Shown here piece after piece: positions 1 to 9,830 of a stretch of DNA of 64,000 bases. Source of the DNA: Nocardioides phosphati (lineage in GTDB: Bacteria > Actinomycetota > Actinomycetes > Propionibacteriales > Nocardioidaceae); contig NZ_BMNI01000004.1 of assembly GCF_014646375.1 (NCBI RefSeq), positions 62,001 through 126,000 on the forward strand, given 5' to 3'. Within the stretch, counting starts at the first letter, position 1, and every line of letters starts with the position of its first letter. The notes beneath the pieces are model-generated. The model was not told the origin of the DNA and searched no databases. It saw nothing but the letters and a program-made list of their open reading frames with translations. The position numbers and the translations under genes are program-made.

Positions 1-238
1 GCATGGCGGGGTCCTTCTCACGGGCGTTCGGGAGGATGGGCCCTGCCAGCAGAGCGCCTGCCCCGACCATGCGGCGACGGTTGCGCGGTGTTGCGGCTGC
101 CGTGGAGGTCGACGATGTCGCGACGCCGCAGCTCCGGCAGCCTGCGCAGCGGCGCACCGGGACCGTCCGGCTCCGGCCTGTCGGAGCCACAGCCGGCCCG
201 CCGGCGGCAAGCTCAGAGATGCCGGACGGAGAGGAGGG
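1..238. other. left-edge stretch with no supported gene
   Basis: Downstream of thiE on the minus strand. Open frames exist on both strands, as expected at this GC content, but none has a convincing start, ribosome-binding site or family signature. A minus-strand frame reading PVRRCAGCRS is faintly like the start of YlxR proteins but the downstream residues do not follow that family. I see no gene here that I can support. Confidence 0.5.
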
Positions 239-859
239 TCAGCGCACGACGGCCGCGAGCGCGCGTGCGGCGGCGACGGGGTCGGCCGCACGCCAGATGC
301 CACCGATGACCGCGACCCCGTGCGCTCCCGCGGCCACCACCTCGGCGGCGTTGTCGGCGTCGATGCCGCCGATCGCGAGCACCGGCACTCCCCCGTGCAC
401 CACCGCGGCTCCCAGACCCTCCACCCCGAGAGGATCGGGCAGGCCGTCCTTGGAGCTGGTCGCGAAGACCGGCCCCACCCCGGCGTACGCCGCCCCCGCG
501 TCGCCGGCAGCGCGCACGTCGGCCGCGGTGCGGCAGGTGGCGCCGATCAGGAACCGGTCGGAGAGGAAGCCGCGCGCCTGGGCCCGGCCGACCATCGCGG
601 CGACCTCGGCGACCGGCAGGTCGGAGGCGCCGACGTGGACGCCGTCGGCGCCGGTGATGACGGCGACGTCGATGCGGTCGTTGACGATCACCCTGGCGGC
701 GGGGACGAGGTTCATCACGTGGTTGGTCAACGCGATCAGCCCGTCGCGCTCGAGCGTCTTGTCGCGCACCTGGATGGCGTCGACGCCCGCCATCGCAAGG
801 GCGGGGAGCCGGGCGAGATCGTCGCCCGAGGAGACCAGACACATCAGCCGCGGAACCAT
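239..859 (-). CDS. thiE: thiamine-phosphate synthase (ThiE/TenI family)
   Basis: A 206-residue TIM-barrel protein of normal ThiE length. It should join HMP-pyrophosphate and thiazole phosphate to give thiamine phosphate in the cytoplasm. Visible family motifs in order: IQVRDKT near residue 30 (pyrophosphate-binding R-K region), VNDR near 60, GVHVG-SDLP near 73, GATCRTAADV near 108, YAGVGPVFATSSK near 125, and AIGGI and VAVIGGI near the end (phosphate-binding loops). ATG start at 859 directly begins the first barrel strand. TenI-type proteins look similar, but the GPVFATSSK motif with its lysine favours a true synthase. No other thi gene is visible in the window and no TPP riboswitch is seen just upstream. 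Confidence 0.85.
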   Translation of the reverse strand: MVPRLMCLVSSGDDLARLPALAMAGVDAIQVRDKTLERDGLIALTNHVMNLVPAARVIVNDRIDVAVITGADGVHVGASDLPVAEVAAMVGRAQARGFLSDRFLIGATCRTAADVRAAGDAGAAYAGVGPVFATSSKDGLPDPLGVEGLGAAVVHGGVPVLAIGGIDADNAAEVVAAGAHGVAVIGGIWRAADPVAAARALAAVVR

Positions 860-881
860 CGCGGCAACCCTAGGGCATGGC

Positions 882-1754
882 CTAGCGGGCGAGCTCGGTC
901 TCCTCGGCCAGGCGCGCCAGCTTCTCGGGGTTCCGCATCGCGAAGATCCGGGTGATCCGGCCGTCCTGCACCTCGACGCTGACCACCGTCTCGCCCGCCT
1001 TCTCGCCGTTGAACCAAGCCGCCGGGGCGCCGTTGACCCAGAGCGTGGCGGTGCGCGCGTCGGGCACGAGCGTGGCGAACTTCGCCAGCAGCCGCGCCAC
1101 CTTGCGGCCCCCGTTGAGCGGCACCAGCGCCGCCGGGGCGATGCCGCCGCCGTCGGCCACGAGCACGACGTCGGGCGCGAGGACGTCCATCAGCGCCTGG
1201 ACGTCGCCTCCGGTCACCGCCGCCAGGAACCGCTCCACCACCTGCTGCTGCTCGCTGCGGGTCACCTCCATGCGCGGCCGCCGCGCCTCGACGTGGGCCC
1301 GCGAGCGGTGCGCGATCTGGCGCACCGCCGCGGGCGACTTGCCCACGGCCTCGGCGATCTCGTCGTACGGCGCGTCGAAGACCTCGCGGAGCACGAAGAC
1401 CGCGCGCTCGGTCGGAGCGAGCGACTCGAGCACCGTGAGCATCGCGATCGAGACGCTGTCGGCGAGCTCGACGTCCTCAGCCACGTCGGGGGCGGTGAGG
1501 AGCGGCTCGGGCAGCCACTCCCCGACGTACTCCTCGCGGCGACGACTCAGCGTGCGGAGCCGGTTGAGCGCCTGCCGGGTGACCGTGCGGACCAGGTAGG
1601 CGCGCGGGTCGCGGACGGTCGCCCGGTCGACCTCCGCCCACCGCAGCCACGACTCCTGCACGACGTCCTCCGCGTCGGCCGCGGAGCCGAGCATCTCGTA
1701 GGCGACCGTGAAGAGCAGGCTGCGGTGGGCGACGAAGGGATCGACCTCGCTCAT
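882..1754 (-). CDS. ECF41-type RNA polymerase sigma factor with SnoaL-like C-terminal domain
   Basis: 290-residue sigma factor. Region 2 covers about residues 5-75 (AYEMLGSAADAEDVVQESWLRW), region 4 about 105-160 (LAPTERAVFVLREVF, then EIAEAVGKSPAAVRQIAHRS). The C-terminal ~130 residues form a SnoaL/NTF2-like domain. Three signatures of the ECF41 group are visible: WLPEP in the linker, DGGG in the C-terminal domain and NPEKL near the end. In that family the C-terminal extension replaces an anti-sigma factor and controls activity (established for ECF41; not shown here). The gene overlaps its upstream partner by 4 bases (ATGA), so the two are translationally coupled. Confidence 0.88.
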   Translation of the reverse strand: MSEVDPFVAHRSLLFTVAYEMLGSAADAEDVVQESWLRWAEVDRATVRDPRAYLVRTVTRQALNRLRTLSRRREEYVGEWLPEPLLTAPDVAEDVELADSVSIAMLTVLESLAPTERAVFVLREVFDAPYDEIAEAVGKSPAAVRQIAHRSRAHVEARRPRMEVTRSEQQQVVERFLAAVTGGDVQALMDVLAPDVVLVADGGGIAPAALVPLNGGRKVARLLAKFATLVPDARTATLWVNGAPAAWFNGEKAGETVVSVEVQDGRITRIFAMRNPEKLARLAEETELAR

Positions 1755-2353
1755 GCCGGCGACGCTACTCCCGCGCGCTGGGCGGCGTCGGGCCGTGCCG
1801 CCAGCGGCTTCATGCCGCACGCGTCGGCGAAGCCCTCCGACTCGATGCCCATCGCGACGTTGCCGCGGGTGGTCAGGTTCGCGAAGCCGATCACGCTGGT
1901 CAGCTCGACCAGGGCCGCGGCTCCCAGCGCCTCCAGCAGCCGCGCCGAGAGCTCGTCGGTCACGGCGACGGGCGTGGCGCTCATCGCCTCGGCGTACTCC
2001 AGGACGTCGCGCTCGAGCGGCGTGAAGACGTCGGACTCGCGCCACCGCGGCACCTGCTGCGCCTTCTCCAGGTCGAGCCCCTCGTGGCGGGCCATGAAGT
2101 AGTTGAAGTCCAGGCACCAGCTGCACCCGATGTACGACGCGACCGCCATGTGCGCGAACGCCTTGAGGCCCGGGTCGCAGCGGTCCCACTTCGTCAGCTT
2201 CTGGCCGAAGCCCATCGAGGCCTTGAGCACGGGCTGGTTGTGCCACATCACGCCCATCGACTCGGGCACCTTGCCGAACATCCGCTTGCTCATCGTCTTG
2301 ACGATCGCGCCGAAGAGGCCGTCGATCTCGGCGGCGGGGATACGGGTGGTCAT
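1751..2353 (-). CDS. carboxymuconolactone decarboxylase / AhpD-like protein, partner of the ECF41 sigma factor
   Basis: 200 residues, all-helical CMD/AhpD fold. The core reads FAHMAVASYIGCSWCLDFN near residues 70-85, with a CxxC pair followed by an aromatic residue where AhpD has its redox pair; a second conserved block is near residues 105-160 (VFTPLERDVLEYAEAM). ECF41 genes are known to sit beside genes for carboxymuconolactone decarboxylases, oxidoreductases or epimerases (the COE partners) and usually control them. Here the order is COE gene first, sigma gene second with a 4-base overlap. Start ATG at 2353 is preceded by GAGGGAGTAG, a good ribosome-binding site. The substrate is not known; a thiol-peroxidase-like redox role is possible. 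Confidence 0.85.
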   Translation of the reverse strand: MTTRIPAAEIDGLFGAIVKTMSKRMFGKVPESMGVMWHNQPVLKASMGFGQKLTKWDRCDPGLKAFAHMAVASYIGCSWCLDFNYFMARHEGLDLEKAQQVPRWRESDVFTPLERDVLEYAEAMSATPVAVTDELSARLLEALGAAALVELTSVIGFANLTTRGNVAMGIESEGFADACGMKPLAARPDAAQRAGVASPA

Positions 2354-2491
2354 GGCTACTCCCTCATCTCGTCGCGGCCCTCGTGGCCGCGCTCGACATG
2401 AAGACACCGCGCACCGGCGCGGTGTGACAGCCGGCGGGGAGATTCCTGGCGCGCCCGCAGGTCGGGCGCCGGCCATGCTCAGGCAGCGCGC

Positions 2492-3505
2492 TCAGGCAGG
2501 CGCCGGTCCGGTCGACTGCCGCAGCACCAGCTCGGGCTTGAAGACGTACTCCCGTGCGGGCACCGGCTCGCCGCCGATCGCGTCGGCGACCGCGGCCACT
2601 GCCGCCGAGCAGAGCGCGTGGACCGGCTGGCGCACGGTCGTGAGCGGCGGGTCCAGGAAGCCGATCAGGATCGAGTCGTCGAAGCCGATCACGGAGACGT
2701 CACCGGGCACCGAGAGCCCGACGTCGCGGACGCCGCGGACGGCGCCGATCGCCATCATGTCGGAGGCGCAGACGATGCCCGTCGCGCCCCGCTCGACGAG
2801 GCTCCGCGCAGCCGACGCGCCTCCCTCGACGCTGAAGAGGCTCTCCTCGACCCAGCTCTCGGCCTCCGCCTCGGAGAGGTCGAGCAGGCGGCGCAGCGCG
2901 CCGACGAAGCCGGCCCGCTTCCGCTGCGACGGCGTGAAGCGGCCGGGGCCGGTCGCCAGCCCGATCCGGCGGTGGCCCAGCTGCACGAGGTGCGCGACCG
3001 CGATCTCCGTCGCGGCCGCGTCGTCGGTGGAGAAGAACGGCGCCGGGATGTCGTCGACGTAGCCGTTGATGAAGGCGACCGGCATGCCGCGCTGGACCAG
3101 TGCGCGGTAGCGCTCGTGGTCGGCGCCCGCGTCCGCGTGGCGGCCGGAGACGAAGAGGATGCCGGCGACGCCGTGGTCGAGCAGCGACTCGACGTACTCG
3201 TCCTCGGAGACGCCACCCGGCGACTGCGTGCAGAGCACCGGGGTGAAGCGCCGTTGGGTCAGCGAGTCCTCGATGACCTGCGCGAACGCCGGGAAGATCG
3301 GGTTGTCGAGCTCGGGTACGACGAGGCCCACGAGCCCGGCACTGCGCCGCCGCAGCTTCGCGGGTCGCTCGTAGCCCAGGACGTCGAGCGCGGTGAGCAC
3401 GTTCTGCCGCGCGGAGTCGCTGACTCCGGGCTTGGCGTTGAGCACACGGCTGACCGTGGCCTCGCTGACGCCAGCTTCGTGTGCGATGTCCGCGAGGGTG
3501 CCCAT
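2492..3505 (-). CDS. LacI-family transcriptional regulator, divergent from the maltose operon
   Basis: 337 residues from the ATG at 3505, which places the LacI helix-turn-helix (LADIAHEAGVSEATVSRVLN) at the N terminus as usual; a longer open frame to 3550 would add 15 atypical residues and run into the operator region. Periplasmic-binding-type effector domain follows (VGLVVPELDNPIFPAFAQVIED, then GILFVSGRHAD, VIGFDDS near 265). It is divergently transcribed from malE with 135 bases between start codons, which contain a CTTGCAAG palindrome. By family and position it is likely a maltose/maltodextrin-responsive repressor (MalR type). It is clearly related to the second LacI protein at 8805-9830. 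Confidence 0.88.
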   Translation of the reverse strand: MGTLADIAHEAGVSEATVSRVLNAKPGVSDSARQNVLTALDVLGYERPAKLRRRSAGLVGLVVPELDNPIFPAFAQVIEDSLTQRRFTPVLCTQSPGGVSEDEYVESLLDHGVAGILFVSGRHADAGADHERYRALVQRGMPVAFINGYVDDIPAPFFSTDDAAATEIAVAHLVQLGHRRIGLATGPGRFTPSQRKRAGFVGALRRLLDLSEAEAESWVEESLFSVEGGASAARSLVERGATGIVCASDMMAIGAVRGVRDVGLSVPGDVSVIGFDDSILIGFLDPPLTTVRQPVHALCSAAVAAVADAIGGEPVPAREYVFKPELVLRQSTGPAPA

Positions 3506-3553
3506 GGCCCCATCAAACACCTCTGCAAAAGTTGCCGCAATCTCTTTCAATTC

Positions 3554-3568
3554 CTTGCAAGTTCTTGC
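3554..3568. promoter_or_regulatory. probable LacI operator in the malE promoter region
   Basis: CTTGCAAG is a perfect 8-base palindrome at 3554-3561, overlapping GCAAG-TT-CTTGC (3557-3568), itself an inverted repeat. A CTTGCAAG site also lies in the divergent amylopullulanase/amylase promoter region (17039-17046). CTTGCA-type sites are known targets of actinomycete maltose LacI repressors. Further gcaa half-sites lie at 3523-3540. Confidence 0.65.
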
Positions 3569-3640
3569 TACGGTCCGTGATGGCCGTCACAAGAGCGGCC
3601 GCACACCGGTCCCGAGCCGCTGTCCCCAAGGAGCCCCCAC

Positions 3641-4930
3641 ATGCGCCGCACCCTTCCCGGCCTCACCGGCCTCGCCGCCGTCGCCCTCGTCCTCTCCGCC
3701 TGTGGCGGCGGAGGCGCGGCGAGCCCGTCGGCCGACAAGACCGACCACGACGCCCTCAAGGCGACCCTCACCTGGTGGGACACCTCGGACCCCACCAACG
3801 AGGCCCCCGCGTTCAAGCAGCTGATCAAGAAGTTCAACGCGGAGTACCCGAACGTGAAGATCAACTACCAGTCGGTCCCGTTCGGCGAGGCGCAGAACAA
3901 GTTCAAGACCGCCGCCGAGGCCGGCGAGGGTGCGCCCGACATCCTGCGCGCCGAGGTCGCCTGGGTGCCGGAGTTCGCGGCTGCCGGCCACCTGTACGCC
4001 CTTGACGGCAGCGACGTCCTCAAGGACAACCACTACCTCGACACGGCGCTCTCCTCCGACGTCTACAACGGCAAGACCTACGGCGTCCCGCAGGTCACCG
4101 ACACCCTCGGCCTGATGTACAACAAGAAGCTCTTCAAGGAGGCCGGCATCGACGAGGCCCCCACCACCTGGGCCGAGGTGAAGGCCGACGCGAAGCTGCT
4201 CAAGCAGAAGGCGCACGTCGACGGCATCTACCTCAACAGCGGGGGCTACTTCCTCCTCCCCTTCATGTACGGCGAGGGCGGCGACCTCGTCGACACGAAG
4301 AGCAAGACCATCGAGGTCGCGTCGCAGGCCAACAAGGACGGCATCAAGGTCGCCCAGGACATGGTGAAGTCCGGCGCTGCTCCCAAGCCCGACGCCAACG
4401 ACTCCTACGGCACGATGATGACGCTCTTCAAGGAGGGCAAGGTCGGCATGGTGATCAACGGCCCGTGGGAGGTCGCCAACGTCTCCAAGGACCCGAAGTT
4501 CGGTGGGTTCGACAACCTCGGCATCGCCCCCGTCCCGGCCGGCTCGAAGGGCGCGGGCGCCCCGGTCGGCGGCCACAACTACGTCGTCTACTCCGGCATG
4601 GACGAGAAGAAGGCCGACGCCGCCACGGCGTTCCTGGAGTTCATGACCTCGGCGAAGTCCGAGGCGTTCATCGCCGACAAGCTCGGCCTGCTCCCCACCA
4701 ACGAGGACGCGTACGACCTGGTCAAGGACAACCCGCGCATCACCGCGTGGAAGGCCGCGCTCGACGTGGCCAAGGCCCGTCCGTGGATCCCGGAGGGCGG
4801 CCTCTTCTTCGGCCCGCTCGACGAGATGGCGACGAAGGTCCTGGTCCAGGGCGCTGACGTCGACAAGACGCTCGACCAGACCGCGGCCAAGTACAAGTCC
4901 GACGTCGTCCCGGCGTACGACCTGCCATGA
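3641..4930 (+). CDS. malE: maltose/maltodextrin ABC transporter substrate-binding lipoprotein
   Basis: 429 residues. N-terminal lipoprotein signal: a hydrophobic stretch ending in the lipobox LSAC, so the mature protein is lipid-anchored outside the membrane. The body is a family 1 extracellular solute-binding protein (LTWWDTSDPTNEAPAFKQLI, YGVPQVTDTLGLMYNK, GKVGMVINGPWEV, and a C-terminal segment with GGLFFGPLDEMATKVL). Good ribosome-binding site AAGGAG ahead of ATG 3641. First gene of an operon with malF (4-base ATGA overlap), malG, the ATPase and a kinase. Starch-degrading enzymes nearby make maltodextrin the likely ligand; the sequence alone does not prove sugar specificity. Confidence 0.9.
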   Translation: MRRTLPGLTGLAAVALVLSACGGGGAASPSADKTDHDALKATLTWWDTSDPTNEAPAFKQLIKKFNAEYPNVKINYQSVPFGEAQNKFKTAAEAGEGAPDILRAEVAWVPEFAAAGHLYALDGSDVLKDNHYLDTALSSDVYNGKTYGVPQVTDTLGLMYNKKLFKEAGIDEAPTTWAEVKADAKLLKQKAHVDGIYLNSGGYFLLPFMYGEGGDLVDTKSKTIEVASQANKDGIKVAQDMVKSGAAPKPDANDSYGTMMTLFKEGKVGMVINGPWEVANVSKDPKFGGFDNLGIAPVPAGSKGAGAPVGGHNYVVYSGMDEKKADAATAFLEFMTSAKSEAFIADKLGLLPTNEDAYDLVKDNPRITAWKAALDVAKARPWIPEGGLFFGPLDEMATKVLVQGADVDKTLDQTAAKYKSDVVPAYDLP

Positions 4931-5934
4931 GCCTGAGCACCGCAGCGGGGTCCGGCGTCACGCCGGGCCCCGCCCGCCGCGGTCGACTGCGGCGGACCTT
5001 CGACAAGCACTGGTACGCCTGGGCGATGGTGGCTCCCACCATCTTCGTGCTGGGCGCCCTGGTGCTCTACCCCCTCGTCCGCGGCATCCTCCAGTCGTTC
5101 ACCAACCTCACGGAGACCAACCAGCGCGCCGAGGTCTGCAGCAAGACCCTCGGCGGCGCCGAGTCATGCACGCCCAACCCGGACCGCTGGCACTGGGTCG
5201 GCCTCCACAACTACACCGACCTGCTCACGGGCGAGCGCGGCCACTTCTGGCTCCTGCTCGAGAACACCATCGTGTGGACCCTCGCCTGCGTGCTGCTCCA
5301 CTACCTGATCGGCCTCGGCCTGGCCGTGCTCCTCAACCGCAACTTCCGCGGGCGGAGCCTCTACCGGGTCCTGCTGATCGTGCCGTGGGCGGTGCCGGCG
5401 TTCGTCAGCGCCTTCGCCTGGAAGTTCCTCTTCAACCCGAAGTTCGGCCTGATCAACTCCGTGCTGGTCCACCTGGGCCTGGACCCCGTCGAGTGGTTCA
5501 ACCACCGCTGGACGGCGATGTTCGCCGCCGTGGTCACCAACGTCTGGCTCGGTGTCCCCTTCATGATGGTCGCCATCCTCGGCGGCCTGCAGTCGATCCC
5601 CGCGGAGCTCTACGAGGCGGCGGAGATGGACGGCACCAGCCCGTGGCAGCGGTTCCGCCACGTGACTGTGCCGGGCCTGCGCCCGGTGAGCTCGACGGTG
5701 ATCCTGCTCGGCACGATCTGGACGTTCAACATGTTCCCGATCATCTACTTCGTCACCGGCGGCCAGCCGGCCGGAGAGACCGAGATCCTGGTGACCGGCT
5801 CCTACCGCGCAGCCTTCGAGGGCCTGCGCAACTACTCGCTCGCCGCCACCTACGGCGTCGTCATCCTCGCGCTCCTCGTGGTGTACGCCGCGGCGTACCG
5901 GCGCGTGCTCAAGAGCAAGGGAGAGGTCTGGTGA
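4927..5934 (+). CDS. malF: maltodextrin ABC transporter permease MalF
   Basis: 335-residue membrane permease of the binding-protein-dependent type. A cytoplasmic N-terminal tail is followed by a first membrane span (MVAPTIFVLGALVLYPLV), a periplasmic loop, and a core of five spans. The EAA loop that docks on the ATPase reads EAAEMDGTSPWQRFRHVTVPGLRP (given in two parts: EAAEMDGTSPWQ, RFRHVTVPGL) near residue 232. Overlaps malE by 4 bases and malG by 4 bases, so the transporter subunits are translationally coupled. Confidence 0.92.
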   Translation: MSLSTAAGSGVTPGPARRGRLRRTFDKHWYAWAMVAPTIFVLGALVLYPLVRGILQSFTNLTETNQRAEVCSKTLGGAESCTPNPDRWHWVGLHNYTDLLTGERGHFWLLLENTIVWTLACVLLHYLIGLGLAVLLNRNFRGRSLYRVLLIVPWAVPAFVSAFAWKFLFNPKFGLINSVLVHLGLDPVEWFNHRWTAMFAAVVTNVWLGVPFMMVAILGGLQSIPAELYEAAEMDGTSPWQRFRHVTVPGLRPVSSTVILLGTIWTFNMFPIIYFVTGGQPAGETEILVTGSYRAAFEGLRNYSLAATYGVVILALLVVYAAAYRRVLKSKGEVW

Positions 5935-6782
5935 CCCGCAAGCCCCGCGGCCGCGACGAGCGGAGCCCGCTGTCGTCGCTCGCCCTCCACGCGACGCTCG
6001 TGGTCGCCACGACGATCGCGCTGTTCCCCGTGGTGTGGGTCCTCCTCGCCTCACTGAAGCCGCAGGACGCGATCCAGTCGACGGAGATCCACCTCTTCGA
6101 CCACCCGACGCTCGAGAACTACCGCCGGGTGCTCTTCGAGACCAGCTTCCCGCACTGGTTCCTCAACTCGGTGGTCGTCGCGATCTTCACGATGGTCATC
6201 GGCATCTCGATGTCGGCGACCGCCGGCTACGCCCTGAGCCGCTTCAACTTCCCCGGCAAGCGTGGGGTGATGTGGCTCTTCCTGATCACGCAGATGTTCC
6301 CGGTGGCGATCCTGATCGTGCCGATCTACACGATCATGGCGAACCTCGGGCTGATCGACACCAAGGCGTCACTGGTCATCGCGTACTGCTCGGTCGCCGT
6401 GCCCTTCTGCACCTGGATGCTGCGCGGCTACTTCGACACGATCCCGCCGGAGCTCGACGACGCCGCGGCCCTCGACGGCCTCGGTCCCTTCAAGACCTTC
6501 TGGTACGTCGTGCTGCCGCTTGCCCGGCCGGGCCTCGCGGTGACCGCGTTCTACACGTTCCTCACCGCCTGGGGCGAGGTCGCCTACGCGATCGCGTTCA
6601 TCCTCAGCGACAAGAACCTGACGCTGGGTGCCGGCCTGCAGCAGTTCGTCCCGCGGTTCAACCCGCAGTGGGACCTGCTCACCGCGGGTGCGGTGCTGAT
6701 CATGCTGCCCGCCTCGCTCGTCTTCTACTTCGCCCAGAAGCACCTCGTCGCCGGCCTGACCGCCGGTGGAACCAAGGGATAG
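5931..6782 (+). CDS. malG: maltodextrin ABC transporter permease MalG
   Basis: 283 residues from a GTG at 5931 that overlaps the malF stop (GTGA). The same frame stays open much further upstream, but that part is only a shadow of malF. Six predicted spans; the first is LVVATTIALFPVVWVLLASL. The EAA-like loop reads DDAAALDGLGPFKTFWYVVLP near residue 180. Ends 7 bases before the ATPase start, with the ribosome-binding site AGGAG right after the stop. Confidence 0.92.
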   Translation: MTRKPRGRDERSPLSSLALHATLVVATTIALFPVVWVLLASLKPQDAIQSTEIHLFDHPTLENYRRVLFETSFPHWFLNSVVVAIFTMVIGISMSATAGYALSRFNFPGKRGVMWLFLITQMFPVAILIVPIYTIMANLGLIDTKASLVIAYCSVAVPFCTWMLRGYFDTIPPELDDAAALDGLGPFKTFWYVVLPLARPGLAVTAFYTFLTAWGEVAYAIAFILSDKNLTLGAGLQQFVPRFNPQWDLLTAGAVLIMLPASLVFYFAQKHLVAGLTAGGTKG

Positions 6783-6789
6783 GAGTCCC

Positions 6790-7884
<1,095 letters not shown>

Positions 7885-7903
7885 CGGCCGCCGGACCACT
7901 GCC

Positions 7904-8800
7904 ATGACGGTCCTCGTCCACGGCCCCGCGTCCTGGAACCGGCTCGCGCTGCTCGACCGGCTGCCCGCCCCCGTCCCCCACACTGTCTTCGCCGACCGCT
8001 CGTGGGAGACGGTGGGCGGGACGTCGGCGGGCAAGGCGCTCGGCCTCACCGGGCTGGGTCGCCAGGTCGTCCTGGCGGCCCAGCTCGCCGGCGACGAGGA
8101 CGGACGCCGGGTGCGCGCCCTCCTCGAGGCCGCCGGCGTCGACGTGCGCGTCACGCCGGCGGAGGTGACCGAGCGGCACCTCAACCTGATGACCCCGCGC
8201 GGCGAGCGACTGTCGATCTACCTGGCGCAGCCAGCGCCCTCCGCGCAGGAGGGCGCGGAGAGTGCACAGGGTGCGAGCGAGGTGCAGCGCCGCGACGCCG
8301 ACCTCGGCGAGGCGATGGCCGCCGCCGAGGTGCTCGTGCTCGACCTCTCCCCCGAGTCCCGCCGGCTGCTCCCGCTGGCGCGGGCGACCGGCCGCCCGAT
8401 CTGGGTCGACCTCCACGACTACGACGGCCGCGCTGCGTTCCACCAGCCGTTCCTCGAGGCGGCGGACGCCGTCTTCCTCAACGACGACGCGACCGACGAC
8501 GCCGTCGGCCTGCTCCGCGAGTGCCTGCGCTTCGGCGCCTCCTTCGCGGTCTGCACGCTCGGTGCCGACGGGGCGATCGCGCTCGACGCCGCCGGCCGGC
8601 GCCACCGCGTGCCGGCCGTGCCGGTGCCGGTCCTCGACACCAACGGGGCCGGCGACGCGTTCTTCGCCGGTGTCCTCCATGCGCATCTCGACGGCGCCGA
8701 CCTCCCGCAGGCGCTCGCCGCGGGCGCGGCGCACGCGTCCGGCGTACTGGGGAGCAGGCATCTGCACCCGGCGCTCGACGCCCTGCTCGGGACGGCGTGA
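7904..8800 (+). CDS. PfkB-family carbohydrate kinase
   Basis: 298 residues. The PfkB signature 2 DTNGAGDAFFAGVLHAHL is near residue 245, with the catalytic aspartate in GAGD, and an N-terminal glycine-rich GGTSAGKALGLTGLG segment matches signature 1 loosely. An internal patch (residues ~110-130, QPAPSAQEGAESAQGASE) is low-complexity and unusual for the family. It starts 20 bases after the ATPase gene, so it is likely the last gene of the mal operon and may phosphorylate a sugar freed from imported oligosaccharide. Substrate cannot be told from sequence. Confidence 0.82.
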   Translation: MTVLVHGPASWNRLALLDRLPAPVPHTVFADRSWETVGGTSAGKALGLTGLGRQVVLAAQLAGDEDGRRVRALLEAAGVDVRVTPAEVTERHLNLMTPRGERLSIYLAQPAPSAQEGAESAQGASEVQRRDADLGEAMAAAEVLVLDLSPESRRLLPLARATGRPIWVDLHDYDGRAAFHQPFLEAADAVFLNDDATDDAVGLLRECLRFGASFAVCTLGADGAIALDAAGRRHRVPAVPVPVLDTNGAGDAFFAGVLHAHLDGADLPQALAAGAAHASGVLGSRHLHPALDALLGTA

Positions 8801-8804
8801 AGGA

Positions 8805-9830
8805 TCAGGCCGTGCGGCAGCGGTCGGTCGAGCCGCGGAGCACGAGCTCCGGCTGGACCACGAACTCGGTGCGGTGCGCCGGGTTGCCGTTGATCTCGTC
8901 GACGAGCGCGTCGACCGCTGCGGTGCCCATCGCCTCGACCGGCTTGCGCAGGGTCGTCAGCGGCGGGTCGGAGAACGCCGTCATCGGGCTGTCGTCGAAG
9001 CCCACGACCGAGAGGTCGCGCGGGACGTCGAGGCCGCGCGCCCGCGCCGCCCGGATCGCGCCGAACGCCATGATGTCGCTGGCGCAGATGATCGCGGTGC
9101 AGCCCTTGTCGAGGAGCGCGGACGCCGCGGTCTGGCCGCCCTCGAGGGTGAAGAGCGAGTGGGCGACCAGGTCGCTGCCGTCGAGGCCGCGCGCCGCCAT
9201 GGCCTCGGTGAAGCCGGTGACCTTGCGCGCCGCGGGAACGTAGCGCGCGGGACCGACCGCCAGGCCGATGCGCTCGTGGCCGAGCTGGGCGAGGTGGTCG
9301 ACGGCCATCCGCATCGCCGCCTCGTCGTCGACGGAGACGAACGGCGCGGAGATCCGGTCGCTGTAGCCGTCGATGAGCACGAACGGAATGCCCCGCGCGC
9401 TGATGCGGGCGTAGCGCTCGTGGTCGGCAGTCGTGTCGGCGTGCAGGCCGGAGACAAAGACGATGCCGGTCACGCCACGGTCGATGAAGACCTCGACGAG
9501 CTCGTCCTCGGTCGACCCGCCGGGCGTCTGCGTGCCGAGCACCGGGATGTAGTCGTGGCGGGCGAGCACCTGCTCGATCACCTGCGCCATCGCCGGGAAG
9601 ATCGGGTTGCTCAGCTCCGGGGTGATCAGGCCGATCAGGCCGGCACCGGCCTCGCGCGGACGGCCCGGGCGCTCGTAGCCGAGGACGTCGAGCGCCGCGA
9701 GCACCGCCTGGCGGGTGGTCGGCGACGGGCCGGGCTTGCCGTTGAGCACGCGCGACACGGTGGCCTCACTGACCCCGGCGTGCGCAGCGACATCAGCCAG
9801 CCGTGGAGTGGCCCGTCGACCTTCCGCCAT
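8805..9830 (-). CDS. second LacI-family regulator of the starch locus
   Basis: 341 residues. HTH at residues 10-30 (LADVAAHAGVSEATVSRVLN), effector domain with IGLITPELSNPIFPAMAQVIE, GIVFVSGLHADTTADHERYA and VVGFDDSPMTAFSDPPLTT. It shares long near-identical stretches with the LacI protein at 2492-3505, so the two are paralogues and may recognise overlapping operators. It follows the alpha-glucosidase gene directly (start codon adjoins that gene's stop) and is probably co-transcribed from the amylopullulanase promoter, which would put it under its own control. Convergent with the kinase gene, 4 bases apart. Confidence 0.9.
   Translation of the reverse strand: MAEGRRATPRLADVAAHAGVSEATVSRVLNGKPGPSPTTRQAVLAALDVLGYERPGRPREAGAGLIGLITPELSNPIFPAMAQVIEQVLARHDYIPVLGTQTPGGSTEDELVEVFIDRGVTGIVFVSGLHADTTADHERYARISARGIPFVLIDGYSDRISAPFVSVDDEAAMRMAVDHLAQLGHERIGLAVGPARYVPAARKVTGFTEAMAARGLDGSDLVAHSLFTLEGGQTAASALLDKGCTAIICASDIMAFGAIRAARARGLDVPRDLSVVGFDDSPMTAFSDPPLTTLRKPVEAMGTAAVDALVDEINGNPAHRTEFVVQPELVLRGSTDRCRTA

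Noticed and set aside
131..238. Possible YlxR-like gene on the minus strand (PVRRCAGCRS)
   Set aside because: Only a few residues match; no start codon, and later YlxR residues (G-R-GAYL type) are not found in the same frame.
860..900. TPP riboswitch upstream of thiE
   Set aside because: The ~30 bases before the next gene are too short and lack the CTGAGA and ACCTGATCTGG-type conserved blocks.
3..2102. Long plus-strand open frame at the left edge
   Set aside because: Antisense to thiE, the ECF41 sigma gene and the CMD gene, all of which have clear motifs; no motif in the plus-strand reading.
5166..5930. Extended malG frame starting at 5166
   Set aside because: Runs over malF in another frame; the translated part is arginine/proline-rich nonsense, and the GTG at 5931 gives the standard permease length with a coupled start.
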